Below are positions 1 through 8,166 of a DNA stretch of 64,000 bases, one piece after another. The DNA comes from Klebsiella pneumoniae. GTDB lineage: Bacteria > Myxococcota_A > UBA796 > SXON01. A program made the position numbers and the translations under genes. A model generated the notes under the pieces. The model did not search any database. It was not told the DNA's origin and saw only the letters and a list, made by a program, of their open reading frames with translations. The stretch's first letter is position 1. Every line of letters starts with the position of its first letter. The stretch spans positions 118,349 to 182,348 of the forward strand of contig CAMAWH010000002.1 of the NCBI GenBank assembly GCA_945861635.1, in the 5' to 3' direction.

Positions 1-807
1 GCCCGCCAACTCCGGCTCCAGCTGCCGTACGATCACGCGCCGTTCCGGCGCTACCCGCTCCGCCAGTGCGTCGAGGGCGCCGTCGTAGCGCAGCTTGCCT
101 GCATCAATGATGAGCAAACGCGGCGTGAGCGCGGCAATGTCGGCCATGTAGTGCGAAGTCAGCAGGACCGTCGCGCCAAAACGTTTGTTGCAGTCCGCGA
201 TGAATGCCCGAACTTGAACCTGCATCTCCACGTCGAGGCCGATCGTCGGTTCATCCAGGAAAAGGATGGAGGGTCGGTGGACGAGCGCGGCCACCAGCTC
301 GCATTTCATCCGTTCGCCAAGGGAAAGATTCCGGACCGGCTTGTCGAGCAGGGACTCAATCCGCAGCATCGTGACCAGCTCATCGAGCGTCGTAGCGAAC
401 GCCTTGCGCGGGATGTCGAACATCGCGCGGTTGAGCTCGAAGCTCTCGACCGGCGGAAGATCCCAGAGCAACTGCTGCTTCTGGCCCATCACCAGCGTGA
501 TGCTGGAAAGAAAGGCAACGTCACGGTCCTGCGGGCGCGCCCCCCCGACCGAGATTCGACCCGCCGTGGGATGTAAAAGGCCCGACAACATCTTCAGCGT
601 CGTCGTCTTTCCGGCACCGTTGGGGCCGAGAAATCCCACGCGTTCCCCGGCAGCGATGCGGAAGGAAAGGTCAGCGACCGCATGAACATCCCGATATTCG
701 CGGCTGAACAAGGAGCGGAGCGAGCCTGAAAGTCCCGGCTTCTTGACCGGTACCCGGTACGTCTTGGATAGGCGCTCCACCTCGATCAGCACGGCATCCG
801 ATGGCAT
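1..807 (-). CDS. ABC transporter ATP-binding protein (COG4586-like), 3' end cut by window
   Basis: Partial gene missing from the ORF track because no stop lies inside the window; I translated it from the reverse strand as 269 codons. The ATG at 807 gives MPSDAVLIEVERLSKTYRVP. Walker A (GPNGAGKTT) is at residues 61-69, the ABC signature LSLGERM at 161-167, Walker B ILFLDEPT at 181-188 with a D-loop, and the H-loop His near 219. The N-terminal insert (VKKPGLSGSLRSLFSREY) before the first beta strands resembles the COG4586 ABC-2 type exporter ATPases rather than DrrA or importers. It would energise a membrane permease, which should lie beyond the left edge. It is divergent from the S51-like gene with a 57-base gap. 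Substrate unknown. Confidence 0.9.
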   Translation of the reverse strand, partial: MPSDAVLIEVERLSKTYRVPVKKPGLSGSLRSLFSREYRDVHAVADLSFRIAAGERVGFLGPNGAGKTTTLKMLSGLLHPTAGRISVGGARPQDRDVAFLSSITLVMGQKQQLLWDLPPVESFELNRAMFDIPRKAFATTLDELVTMLRIESLLDKPVRNLSLGERMKCELVAALVHRPSILFLDEPTIGLDVEMQVQVRAFIADCNKRFGATVLLTSHYMADIAALTPRLLIIDAGKLRYDGALDALAERVAPERRVIVRQLEPELAG

Positions 808-864
808 CGCGGCAACCTACCCCGCGCGCCGAGCAACGGCTGACGCGGTATCCTTCCGCGCCCC

Positions 865-1779
865 ATGCCCTTGACCATCCTCGGCCCCGAGCGCCCCGAA
901 GGCGTCCTGCCCGCCGCCCTCCTCCGCACCGGACTCACCGGTCCCCTTGCGCTGATCTCGGCGGGGTGGCGCTACGACGAAGCGCGCGACGAACTGTTGC
1001 GCGCCGCCATCCCCAACGAGATTCACAATCTGGGGCTGTACGACGCCTTCCGCGATCTCGAGCGCGACGCGCCGGATCTCGCGGCCGCATGGACGCGGAA
1101 ACAGGATTCCCTGAAACGCGCCAAGGAGCTGTATCGCAGGGCCATCGTGCCCGCGTTGGCGGCGTGCCAGGCGCTATGGCAGGACCGTCGCGACCCAACC
1201 TGCCCGTGGTTCCTCGGCAGCGTCGCGCATCTACGGTCCTTCGACGAGCTCTTCCTTGTGACGGCCACCCGACTTCACGCGCAATTCGAGGCGGAAGTGC
1301 GGCCGGAGCGCCACCCGTTGGTGCGAAATATCCAGGCCCGCATCGCCGAGACGCTTTCCGGCTGCGCAGGGTTGTGTGTGGCCGGCGGGCACGTGGGGGT
1401 GCTCCGGAACCGCATGGCGTTCTTCGGCCTGGATCGATGGCTTCGCGAGCGCCATGTCATCGCGTGGTCGGGCGGCGCGATGCTCATGTGCGACCGCGTG
1501 ATGCTCTACCATGACCACACGGCGTATGGCCCCGGCACCGCCGAGGTGCTTGACCACGGCTTCAGCCTACTCAAGGGCGTCGTCTTTCTACCGCACGCGC
1601 GTGAGCGCCTCGACCTCGATAATATCGACAACGTCGCGATCCTGGCGCATCGCCTGGCGCCGCGCCGGTCGATCGGGCTGGAGAACGGCGCATGCTACGA
1701 GGGCGGGCGCTACGTCGGAAAGGTGGGCGCGGCATTCCAGCTTGGATTGGGCGGGGAGCTTCATGAAGAAAGTCCTTGA
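865..1779 (+). CDS. Peptidase S51 / cyanophycinase-like class I glutamine-amidotransferase-fold protein
   Basis: 304 residues. The C-terminal half carries the S51-like nucleophile elbow: residues 199-206 read IAWSGGAM, where the family usually has (T/W)SAGA, so Ser202 is the candidate nucleophile and the Ala-to-Gly change is unusual. AGGHVGVL (around 173-180) fits the oxyanion/substrate strand and the His residues near 216-218 may complete the site. No signal peptide is seen, so it is probably cytoplasmic. The gene overlaps the esterase gene by 17 bases, implying translational coupling. S51 members cleave dipeptides with acidic residues or cyanophycin; the substrate here is not predictable. 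Family assignment is from motif and length and is moderately sure. Confidence 0.7.
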   Translation: MPLTILGPERPEGVLPAALLRTGLTGPLALISAGWRYDEARDELLRAAIPNEIHNLGLYDAFRDLERDAPDLAAAWTRKQDSLKRAKELYRRAIVPALAACQALWQDRRDPTCPWFLGSVAHLRSFDELFLVTATRLHAQFEAEVRPERHPLVRNIQARIAETLSGCAGLCVAGGHVGVLRNRMAFFGLDRWLRERHVIAWSGGAMLMCDRVMLYHDHTAYGPGTAEVLDHGFSLLKGVVFLPHARERLDLDNIDNVAILAHRLAPRRSIGLENGACYEGGRYVGKVGAAFQLGLGGELHEESP

Positions 1780-2914
1780 TCTGATCCGCGCCATCGAGCA
1801 CGACAAACGCCGATCGGATGCACTTCTGACTACGTTTGCGGCGGAGAATTCATTCCCGTTGATGGACGGCGACAACGCGACCTTCTTCTTCTGGGACAGC
1901 CAACCCACCCAATCGGTGTTTCTTCAGCATTGGGTTTTCGGGTTGCCGTCACGCGTGGAGTTTCGCAGGATTGGACATACGAATGCCTTCTACCTGCCCC
2001 TGGACCTGCCGCGAGGCGCGCGGATGGAGTACAAGCTGGAGGTCGTTCGCGAGGGAACCGGATTCTGGGCGCATGACCCGCGGAATCCGCGACGCGCATG
2101 GGATCCGTTTGGATCCAATTCGGTCTGCCCGGCTTCTTCCTACGAAGACCCGGAGTGGACGCGGGCCGATCCGGCATCGCGCCAGGGAACGATGCATCAT
2201 GGCACCCTTCCGAGCAAGGTTTTCGCGGACACGCGTGAGGTGGACGTCTACGTTCCGTATGGCGCCCGGCCCGGCAAGAAATATCCGCTGCTCATCGTCC
2301 ACGACGGATCCGACTTCCTGAACTATGGCGGAATGAAGGATATTCTCGACAATCTCATTCATCGCCATGAAGTCGCGCCGCTGGTCGTCTGCTTCACGTC
2401 CGGCGTGCGCCGAAATTCGGAGTATGCCGCGAATCCCAAGCAAGCGGATTTTCTGCGGAACGAGCTTCTGCCATGGTTGGAAGCGAATCATCCTGTGTTA
2501 GACGAGGCAGAGTTTCGCGGGTTGATGGGGGCGAGCTTCGGCGGCGTTTCCTCACTGTTCACGGCGGTGCGACACCCCGGAGTATTTGGGCGCCTTTTGC
2601 TCCAAAGCGGCAGCTTCGCGTTCACGGACATCGGGGATCACGAGCGCGGCCAACTCTGGGACCCAATCGTGAAATTCGTGAACCAATTCAGAGACGAACC
2701 CCCGCGGATCGACGCGATGGTCTTTCAGTCGTGCGGCACGTTCGAGTCGCTCATTTACTACAACCGCTCCCTGTTTCCCGTGTTTCAGGCCTGCGCGGCC
2801 GGGGCCCGATTTCGGGAAGCACCCGACGGGCACAACTGGATCAACTGGCGTGATCGCCTGCGCGAGGGCCTGACGTGGTTGTTTCCGGGGCCGCTCTGGA
2901 TGTACTACGAGTAG
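1763..2914 (+). CDS. Esterase (Fes/IroD-like, esterase D fold, PF00756 type)
   Basis: The track ORF begins at 1511, but the ATG at 1763 preceded by GGGGAG is the likely start, giving 383 residues and a 17-base overlap with the S51-like gene. The N-terminal part (about 30-120) looks like the immunoglobulin-like domain preceding enterochelin-esterase-type hydrolases. The alpha/beta-hydrolase domain follows from about 145: IVHDGSDF, then the nucleophile elbow GASFGG with Ser258, and a C-terminal DGHNW carrying the likely catalytic His. No signal peptide, so cytoplasmic. Fes enzymes hydrolyse siderophore esters, but there are no siderophore genes nearby and pairing with an S51 peptidase suggests a peptide-ester or amide metabolite; that is inference. 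Confidence 0.8.
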   Translation: MKKVLDLIRAIEHDKRRSDALLTTFAAENSFPLMDGDNATFFFWDSQPTQSVFLQHWVFGLPSRVEFRRIGHTNAFYLPLDLPRGARMEYKLEVVREGTGFWAHDPRNPRRAWDPFGSNSVCPASSYEDPEWTRADPASRQGTMHHGTLPSKVFADTREVDVYVPYGARPGKKYPLLIVHDGSDFLNYGGMKDILDNLIHRHEVAPLVVCFTSGVRRNSEYAANPKQADFLRNELLPWLEANHPVLDEAEFRGLMGASFGGVSSLFTAVRHPGVFGRLLLQSGSFAFTDIGDHERGQLWDPIVKFVNQFRDEPPRIDAMVFQSCGTFESLIYYNRSLFPVFQACAAGARFREAPDGHNWINWRDRLREGLTWLFPGPLWMYYE

Positions 2915-2931
2915 CAGTGCTACGGTGCCGC

Positions 2932-3738
2932 ATGCTCAGTCACCTCCTCTCCCTGATCGCGTGCACAGCGCCCGATTCCGCCCCGAAAGCAGGCGCGGGG
3001 CACGACGACACGGGGGATAGCGCAGCGGACACCGCCGACACGGCCGACTCCCCCGCGTCCTTCCCCCTCAAAATCGGCATTCCCGCCTACTTCTACCCCG
3101 ATGCCCAGTGGGATGCTGTCGTAGCCGCCGGAGCGAAGGCCGCCGTGATGATTGTAAACCCGGACAGTGGGGCGGGAGCAGCCGCCGATCCGGTGTACGC
3201 AGAAGCGATCACCCGGGCGAAGAATGCCGGGATTCTGGTCCTCGGCTATGTCTCCACCGCGTATGGAGATCGAGCGGAGGCGGAGGTCTTTCTCGACATC
3301 GACAACTACGCGAACTGGTATGGTGTAAGCGGATACTTCTTCGATGAAGTGTCCGGCGCCGCCGAGTGTGCCTTCGACAAGAAATATTACGACCGCGCGA
3401 CCAATCGCGCGGGGACATCGCTTCCCGGCTCCTATGTGGCGTTCAACCCTGGTACCGACACGTGTGAATATTTTCTGAATATTGCAGACGTCATCGTGAC
3501 GTTCGAGGACAGCGCGGCCGCGTACGCCGTCTGGGCGGCCCCGGATTGGACGCGGCAGCAGCCCGCCGCTCGGTTCTGGCACCTCGTTCTCGACACAGCC
3601 GAGAGCGAACTGGCATCGACGCTGGAGCGTGCGGTCGCCAACAACGTTGCCACCGTCTACGTCACAGACGACGTCCTCGACAATCCGTGGGACACCCTTC
3701 CGTCGTATTGGGACAAGGAATTGGCAGCGATCGAGTAG
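2932..3738 (+). CDS. Spherulation-specific family 4 (Spherulin4-like) lipoprotein
   Basis: The ATG at 2932 gives MLSHLLSLIACTAP, an ultra-short lipoprotein signal with Cys11; the track start at 2875 adds residues lacking signal character and overlapping the upstream esterase. After a DTGDSAADTADTAD linker (about 22-38), the rest is a TIM-barrel-like domain with IPAYFYPDAQWDAV, VMIVNPDSG, GYVSTAYG and GYFFDEVSG in the order seen in Spherulin4 proteins, which relate to glycoside-hydrolase-like folds. The acidic FFDEV is a plausible catalytic site. 268 residues, probably on the outer membrane. It starts 17 bases after the esterase stop, so it may be co-transcribed. Function in bacteria is unproven; a polysaccharide-cleaving role is a guess. 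Confidence 0.75.
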   Translation: MLSHLLSLIACTAPDSAPKAGAGHDDTGDSAADTADTADSPASFPLKIGIPAYFYPDAQWDAVVAAGAKAAVMIVNPDSGAGAAADPVYAEAITRAKNAGILVLGYVSTAYGDRAEAEVFLDIDNYANWYGVSGYFFDEVSGAAECAFDKKYYDRATNRAGTSLPGSYVAFNPGTDTCEYFLNIADVIVTFEDSAAAYAVWAAPDWTRQQPAARFWHLVLDTAESELASTLERAVANNVATVYVTDDVLDNPWDTLPSYWDKELAAIE

Positions 3739-3747
3739 GCGCTGCCC

Positions 3748-3762
3748 TGCCGCCGAGCGGCA
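3748..3762. terminator. Short GC-rich hairpin between convergent genes
   Basis: TGCCGC-CGA-GCGGCA is a perfect 6-bp stem with a 3-base loop in the 37-base gap between the Spherulin4-like gene and the convergent membrane protein gene. There is no T tract, so intrinsic termination is uncertain. Confidence 0.35.
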
Positions 3763-3775
3763 TGCGAACGCGCGA

Positions 3776-5356
3776 CTACGGCGAGGTTGGCATTCCCAAC
3801 GTCGCCAGGTCATCGGGGCAGTCGGGAAGAAACGGCGGACAAAGCGGGTAGCCGTCCTCGATGTCCTGCAACATCGCCAGACTGCACGCGGGAAGCAGGT
3901 GAGGGGTGCGCCGCGCCGCGAGGTCGCGCAGCGACGTGCGGGGTTCCTGCTCGTCCATCGAGCACTTTCGCCATGCGGTCGAAGGAGAGAGCCAGCTGGG
4001 CACGTACCCGTGGGTGGCCGCCGCAAGCAGCGCCAGACCGGCTACCGCCCGCGCGATCGAGGCCCGTGTCCCCGGGAGCCAGCGGGATGCCGTCGCCACA
4101 GCGCCGTCGTCTCCGGAACGCGGCAGCGCGCCGCGAAGCAGGGCGGCGTACGCGATGCCACCGATAATCGCAAGCGCCACGGCGCCGGCCGAAACCTGCC
4201 GAGGCTGAGGCAGCGTCGTCATCGCCGTGCGCAACGCCATCAGCGCCGGCGCCAAAGTGGCGACACCAAGGACGAGAAGAAACGGTCGCCGCCACAACGA
4301 CAGGGCGGCCAGGACCGCTGCAACGGCGAAAGGCGTCTTCCACATCGCCACCTGCCGCGGAAACTCGGCGTACGAATTCTTTCGCTTCACCGCCTCGGGC
4401 ACCGACGCCTGCGTGTACCGAAGGTACTGGATTGCCGCGGGTAGTTGCGAAATCGGGTCCATGCCGAAGGTGTACACCTCGGTCGGGCCAGGCTCGCGAA
4501 TCTGGATCGCCGGCTCCCCCATCAAACGCGCGCCGTCCTGCACGTAATGGAAACTCTGCATTTGCAGGGAATCCGGCCGGTACCAGGCGAGCGGCGCGAA
4601 ACGATGCGCCACGGCGACCGGAGCGAGCAGAAGGACGACCCGCAGCGCGCGCATCCACGCCGGCCCGGGACGAAAACAGGCGGTCGCGAGGCATATTCCC
4701 ACCGCCGGAGCCGCCCACACCAAGCCGCGCACATCCATGACCAGCGAAGCCGCGCTGGCGACCCCCGCGATGAACCACCACGCCCACCCCCGGAAGCGCA
4801 ACGTACACGCGGCCGTCGCGACCGCGAGCGATGAGCATGCCACGATCTCCGGGTAGAACGTGACCGTGCGCGACACGAGTACCAAAGGCGGTATCGACGC
4901 CGCGATCAACACCGCCGCGATTCCTGCCGTCCGGCTGTGAATCGCCCGGGCCTGAAGGAAAATCGCGCCGCACAGAACGGCCATCGACGCGCACGCGGTG
5001 ATCTCAAGCGCGGTGAGCACTCCAAAATACCGAGACAGAATGCCGGGAAACATGGCTGCGAAAACGGAGCGGGGGGCCGGAAATCCGTTGAACTTCTGAT
5101 TGCGGACGTTGGAAACGGCGGTGCAGTAGTCGGAAAAGTCCGACGCCGTGATCGGGAACTCCCGCATGTAGAACGTGGCGAACCCCAGAGTGATCGAGGC
5201 AGCGCCGAGGAACGTCGCCGCGAAAAAAAGCACCGTGTCGACGCGCGGATCCCACCGGTCACCGCTGATCGGAAACGCCCGCCGTCCGCGCACCAGAAGC
5301 GGAACGACAAGCAGCCAAATCGCAGAATGCCACCAGTCGGGGGGTGCGATGACCAC
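3776..5356 (-). CDS. Multipass membrane protein, possible GT-C fold glycosyltransferase
   Basis: 526 residues, mostly hydrophobic with roughly ten membrane helices (for example WLLVVPLLV, TVLFFAATFLGAA, IAAVLIAASIPPLVLVS, VAGLALLAAATHGY). A periplasmic-looking loop near residues 68-80 contains SDFSDYCTAVSN, and acidic residues in the first loop after helix 1-2 are a feature of GT-C glycosyltransferases, but no diagnostic motif is visible. The C-terminus (from about 455) is Cys- and Pro-rich (SLAMLQDIEDGYPLCPPFLPDC), perhaps periplasmic. It is divergent from the ATP-grasp gene with a 59-base gap. Function not established. Confidence 0.7.
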   Translation of the reverse strand: MVIAPPDWWHSAIWLLVVPLLVRGRRAFPISGDRWDPRVDTVLFFAATFLGAASITLGFATFYMREFPITASDFSDYCTAVSNVRNQKFNGFPAPRSVFAAMFPGILSRYFGVLTALEITACASMAVLCGAIFLQARAIHSRTAGIAAVLIAASIPPLVLVSRTVTFYPEIVACSSLAVATAACTLRFRGWAWWFIAGVASAASLVMDVRGLVWAAPAVGICLATACFRPGPAWMRALRVVLLLAPVAVAHRFAPLAWYRPDSLQMQSFHYVQDGARLMGEPAIQIREPGPTEVYTFGMDPISQLPAAIQYLRYTQASVPEAVKRKNSYAEFPRQVAMWKTPFAVAAVLAALSLWRRPFLLVLGVATLAPALMALRTAMTTLPQPRQVSAGAVALAIIGGIAYAALLRGALPRSGDDGAVATASRWLPGTRASIARAVAGLALLAAATHGYVPSWLSPSTAWRKCSMDEQEPRTSLRDLAARRTPHLLPACSLAMLQDIEDGYPLCPPFLPDCPDDLATLGMPTSP

Positions 5357-5415
5357 CTGCGACCCTATCCCGGAGCAGGGGCACTGCGATATACGCGAGC
5401 GACCGGAGACCCTGC

Positions 5416-6663
5416 ATGCCTCAGACCCGCCGAATCGGCCTCTCGCTTGGCGCCGACCTGTGTTGGCCCGCCTGCTACGAGGAAATCGTACGGAGGCTCG
5501 ATCTCAACCTCCCCCTCGGCTCGGACACCGTCAGCTTCGCCGTCGAGCGCGTCACGGTGGAGCCCTTCGATCTTCGATACCGCCCGAAATACGACGTTGT
5601 CATCGATCGAATCACGCATTGGTTCCACACAACGCGCGAATGGGTCAAGAAAATCGCGGTGATGGACGACGTGTATGTCCTCAACAACCCGTGGATGATC
5701 CAGTCCGCGGAAAAGCACACGACGTATTGCGCGATGATTCGCCTCGGATTTCCCATCCCCGAAACATGGATCGTTCCGCAGAAGGAGTACGCCGACGAAG
5801 GCGACACACTGGTCACGGTGGGGCGCTACAACAAGTTGTTTGATCTCGCTGCAACCGGCAAGGCCGTTGGCTACCCGATGTTCATGAAGCCCTACGACGG
5901 CGGCGCCTGGCGAGGTGTGACGCAGATTAAAGACGAAGCCGCGCTCCACCGCAGTTACGATGCTTCGGGCAAGCAGGTGATGCACCTCCAGGCCGGGGTA
6001 GACCCGTGGGATCTTTTCGTGCGCGCCATCGGTATCGGTCCGCAGGTCAACTGCATCAAATACGACCCCGACGCCCCGCTCCATGGCCGCTACGTCGTCG
6101 AAAACGACTTCATGGATGCCGCCGGCCGAACGACGATGACGCGGTATGCGCGCGTCATCAACGCGTTCTTCTGTTGGGACTACAACTCCTGCGAGGCGCT
6201 GCGCAAAGGCGACACGTTCTTCCCGATCGACTTCGCCAACGCGTGTCCTGACTCACAGATCACCAGCTTGCACTATCATTTTCCGTGGATGGTGCGCTCG
6301 CTCGTGGGGTGGACCTTGTTCTGCGCCTACACGAAGCGCAAACCGCAGGTCAACCCCAATTGGCGGCCGTATTTCGACATTGCGAACCTCGATCTGCCGT
6401 TTGAGGAGAAGTTGGAACGGTACGAGGCGCTCGCCCTGGACTATTTCGACGCCGCCCGCTTCGAGGAATTCAAGGCGACCCATCTGGGACATCTTGACGA
6501 GGTGTGCGCCGAGTTCTTCGCGACGACCCAAGCGAAGGACATCTTCCGCCAAAAAGTCGCCGCGCTCTACCCGAAACACGAAATTGAGCCGTTTACGGAG
6601 CGCTTCTACGGTTTGGTTCAACAGTGGATTGCCGACACCTCGGCGCAGAAAGGAGCGGTCTGA
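5416..6663 (+). CDS. ATP-grasp superfamily ligase
   Basis: 415 residues, no signal peptide, start ATG at 5416 after GGAG. ATP-grasp features: GYPMFMKPYDGGAWRG holds the nucleotide-binding Lys and Gly-rich loop, followed by VMHLQAG and the C-terminal metal-binding segment CEALRKGDTFFPIDFANACPD, with acidic/Asn metal ligands as in RimK/glutathione-synthetase relatives. The N-terminal part (1-115) is a pre-ATP-grasp-like region (VVIDRITHW, VLNNPWM, KHTTYCAMI). Such enzymes form amide or peptide bonds through acyl-phosphates. The stop overlaps the next start as TGATG, so the downstream esterase is translationally coupled. With the nearby S51-like protein and two esterases this suggests synthesis and turnover of a small amide or peptide. 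Substrate unknown. Confidence 0.8.
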   Translation: MPQTRRIGLSLGADLCWPACYEEIVRRLDLNLPLGSDTVSFAVERVTVEPFDLRYRPKYDVVIDRITHWFHTTREWVKKIAVMDDVYVLNNPWMIQSAEKHTTYCAMIRLGFPIPETWIVPQKEYADEGDTLVTVGRYNKLFDLAATGKAVGYPMFMKPYDGGAWRGVTQIKDEAALHRSYDASGKQVMHLQAGVDPWDLFVRAIGIGPQVNCIKYDPDAPLHGRYVVENDFMDAAGRTTMTRYARVINAFFCWDYNSCEALRKGDTFFPIDFANACPDSQITSLHYHFPWMVRSLVGWTLFCAYTKRKPQVNPNWRPYFDIANLDLPFEEKLERYEALALDYFDAARFEEFKATHLGHLDEVCAEFFATTQAKDIFRQKVAALYPKHEIEPFTERFYGLVQQWIADTSAQKGAV

Positions 6664-7394
6664 TGGAACGCGTCGTCACCGCGTGGCACAGTCCGGAGCT
6701 GGGCCGGGAAATGCAGCTTGCTCGCTGGGGAGATCGCGGGAAGCCCGTGCTCCTGTTCCCCACGGCCGGTGGAGATTTTCTGGAGTGCGAGCGGTTCCTG
6801 ATGATCCGCATGCTCACGCCGCTCATCGACGCCGGGCGCATCCGGGTCTACGCCTGTAGCAGCGTGTCCGGCGATGGGTGGCTCGACGACGACGCACGGC
6901 CCGGCCACAAAGCATGGTTGCAAGCGCGCTTCGACAACTATCTCGCGAAGGAACTCGTGCCGTTCATTCGCCATGAGTTCGGAGACGCGTCCCTCCGGCT
7001 CATTGGCGCAGGTGCGTCACTCGGCGGGTACAACGCCGTAAATGCTGGCCTGAAGCACCCCGACCTTTTCTGGCTCTCCATCGGCATGTCGGGTACGTAC
7101 GATTTCGACCGTTGGATGAGCGGCCACCGTGACGATAACTACTACTTCAACCAGCCGTTTCAGTACCTTCCCAACATTGCGGAAGGGTCGCAGATGGAGT
7201 GGTTGCGCAAAAGCTTCTTCCTTGTGGCCAGCGGGCAGGGCAAGTGGGAGGCGCCAGCAGAAAGCGTCCTGATGGGCGATATCATGAAGGCCAAGCAGAT
7301 TCCCCATCACGTCGAGTTGTGGGGCTACGATGTAGACCACGACTGGCCGACTTGGCGCACGATGCTTCCCATGTTCCTCGATCGTTTTGCGTAG
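6663..7394 (+). CDS. Esterase D-fold alpha/beta hydrolase
   Basis: Start ATG at 6663 overlaps the ATP-grasp stop by one base (TGATG); 243 residues, no signal peptide. The fold is visible as VLLFPTAGGDFLE (about 29-41), IRVYACSSVSGDGW (60-73), the nucleophile elbow GAGASLGGYN with Ser119, and a C-terminal ELWGYDVDHDWPTW containing the likely catalytic Asp and His. It is the short, single-domain version of the esterase at 1763-2914. The downstream FGE-like gene starts three bases after its stop, so this is the second gene of a four-gene operon. Probably hydrolyses or transfers an acyl group on the ATP-grasp product; that is inference. Confidence 0.8.
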   Translation: MERVVTAWHSPELGREMQLARWGDRGKPVLLFPTAGGDFLECERFLMIRMLTPLIDAGRIRVYACSSVSGDGWLDDDARPGHKAWLQARFDNYLAKELVPFIRHEFGDASLRLIGAGASLGGYNAVNAGLKHPDLFWLSIGMSGTYDFDRWMSGHRDDNYYFNQPFQYLPNIAEGSQMEWLRKSFFLVASGQGKWEAPAESVLMGDIMKAKQIPHHVELWGYDVDHDWPTWRTMLPMFLDRFA

Positions 7395-7397
7395 ACG

Positions 7398-8141
7398 ATG
7401 ACACCGCTCCACGCCGTCGCGATTGGCGCTGCCACGTTCCCGCAGGGCGGCGGGGAGGAACCGGACACCCTGCCCGAGCGCGCGGTGACGCTGTCCGCCT
7501 ACCGCATCTCGTCGACGGAGACGAGCGTCGCGGAATTCGAGGCGTTTGTCGCGGCGGGGGCGTGGTCGCGCGCGGAATGGTGGAGCAAGGCGGGGTGGGA
7601 TTGGGCGGCGGCGCATCCCGACGGCGCGGGGGCGGAAACACGCCGTTCGGGGCGTGACATCAACCATCCGGTCATCGCGGTGAGTTGGTACGAGGCCGAC
7701 GCCTACTGCCGCTGGGCGGGGGGAACGCTGCCCACCGAAGCGCAGTGGGAGCATGCGTCGTGTGGCGTGGATGACGCGCCGTATCCGTGGGGGAAGGATG
7801 ATTCCCTCGACGCCGCCTGGTTCGCAGAAGGGAAGGGACACCATCTGACCGCCGTCAACACGCGCGCCGTGGACGACGATCTCGTCGTAAGGCGCTCACC
7901 GTTCGGACTGCTTCACGCCGCCGGCAACGTGTGGGAGTGGGTTGCAGACGGGTACGACAGGGATGCGTACGCCGCCGGCGCCGCAACGGACCCCGAGGCC
8001 GGGGTGGACGCGCGTTGGAAGGTCCTGCGGGGCGGCTCCTTCGTCAATCTTCCCAGCTATTGCACCTGCACCCACCGCGAGCCGGCGCGGCCCGACGAGG
8101 GGCGCCTCAGCGCCGGTTTTCGGTGCGCGTGGGCGCCGTGA
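7398..8141 (+). CDS. Formylglycine-generating-enzyme-like (FGE-sulfatase/SUMF1 domain) protein, atypical active site
   Basis: 247 residues with the usual FGE-family order: STETSVAEFEAFV, HPVIAVSWYEADAYCRWAGG (about 94-113), LPTEAQWEHAS, AAGNVWEWVADG, LRGGSF and the C-terminal GFRCAW. No signal peptide. The true sulfatase-activating enzymes use a Cys pair in a motif like GGSYMCHRSYC; here the segment is GGSFVNLPSYC, so the second Cys is kept and the first is replaced. Copper-dependent Cys-to-formylglycine chemistry is therefore doubtful and a different oxidation or binding role is possible. Third gene of the 5416-9159 operon, directly following the esterase. Confidence 0.8.
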   Translation: MTPLHAVAIGAATFPQGGGEEPDTLPERAVTLSAYRISSTETSVAEFEAFVAAGAWSRAEWWSKAGWDWAAAHPDGAGAETRRSGRDINHPVIAVSWYEADAYCRWAGGTLPTEAQWEHASCGVDDAPYPWGKDDSLDAAWFAEGKGHHLTAVNTRAVDDDLVVRRSPFGLLHAAGNVWEWVADGYDRDAYAAGAATDPEAGVDARWKVLRGGSFVNLPSYCTCTHREPARPDEGRLSAGFRCAWAP

Positions 8142-8166
8142 CCGCCGAGTACCGCGTCGGTGCCCG

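Noticed and set aside
2920-4026. 368-codon minus-strand ORF.
   Set aside because: Antisense to the Spherulin4-like lipoprotein with a clear signal and domain.
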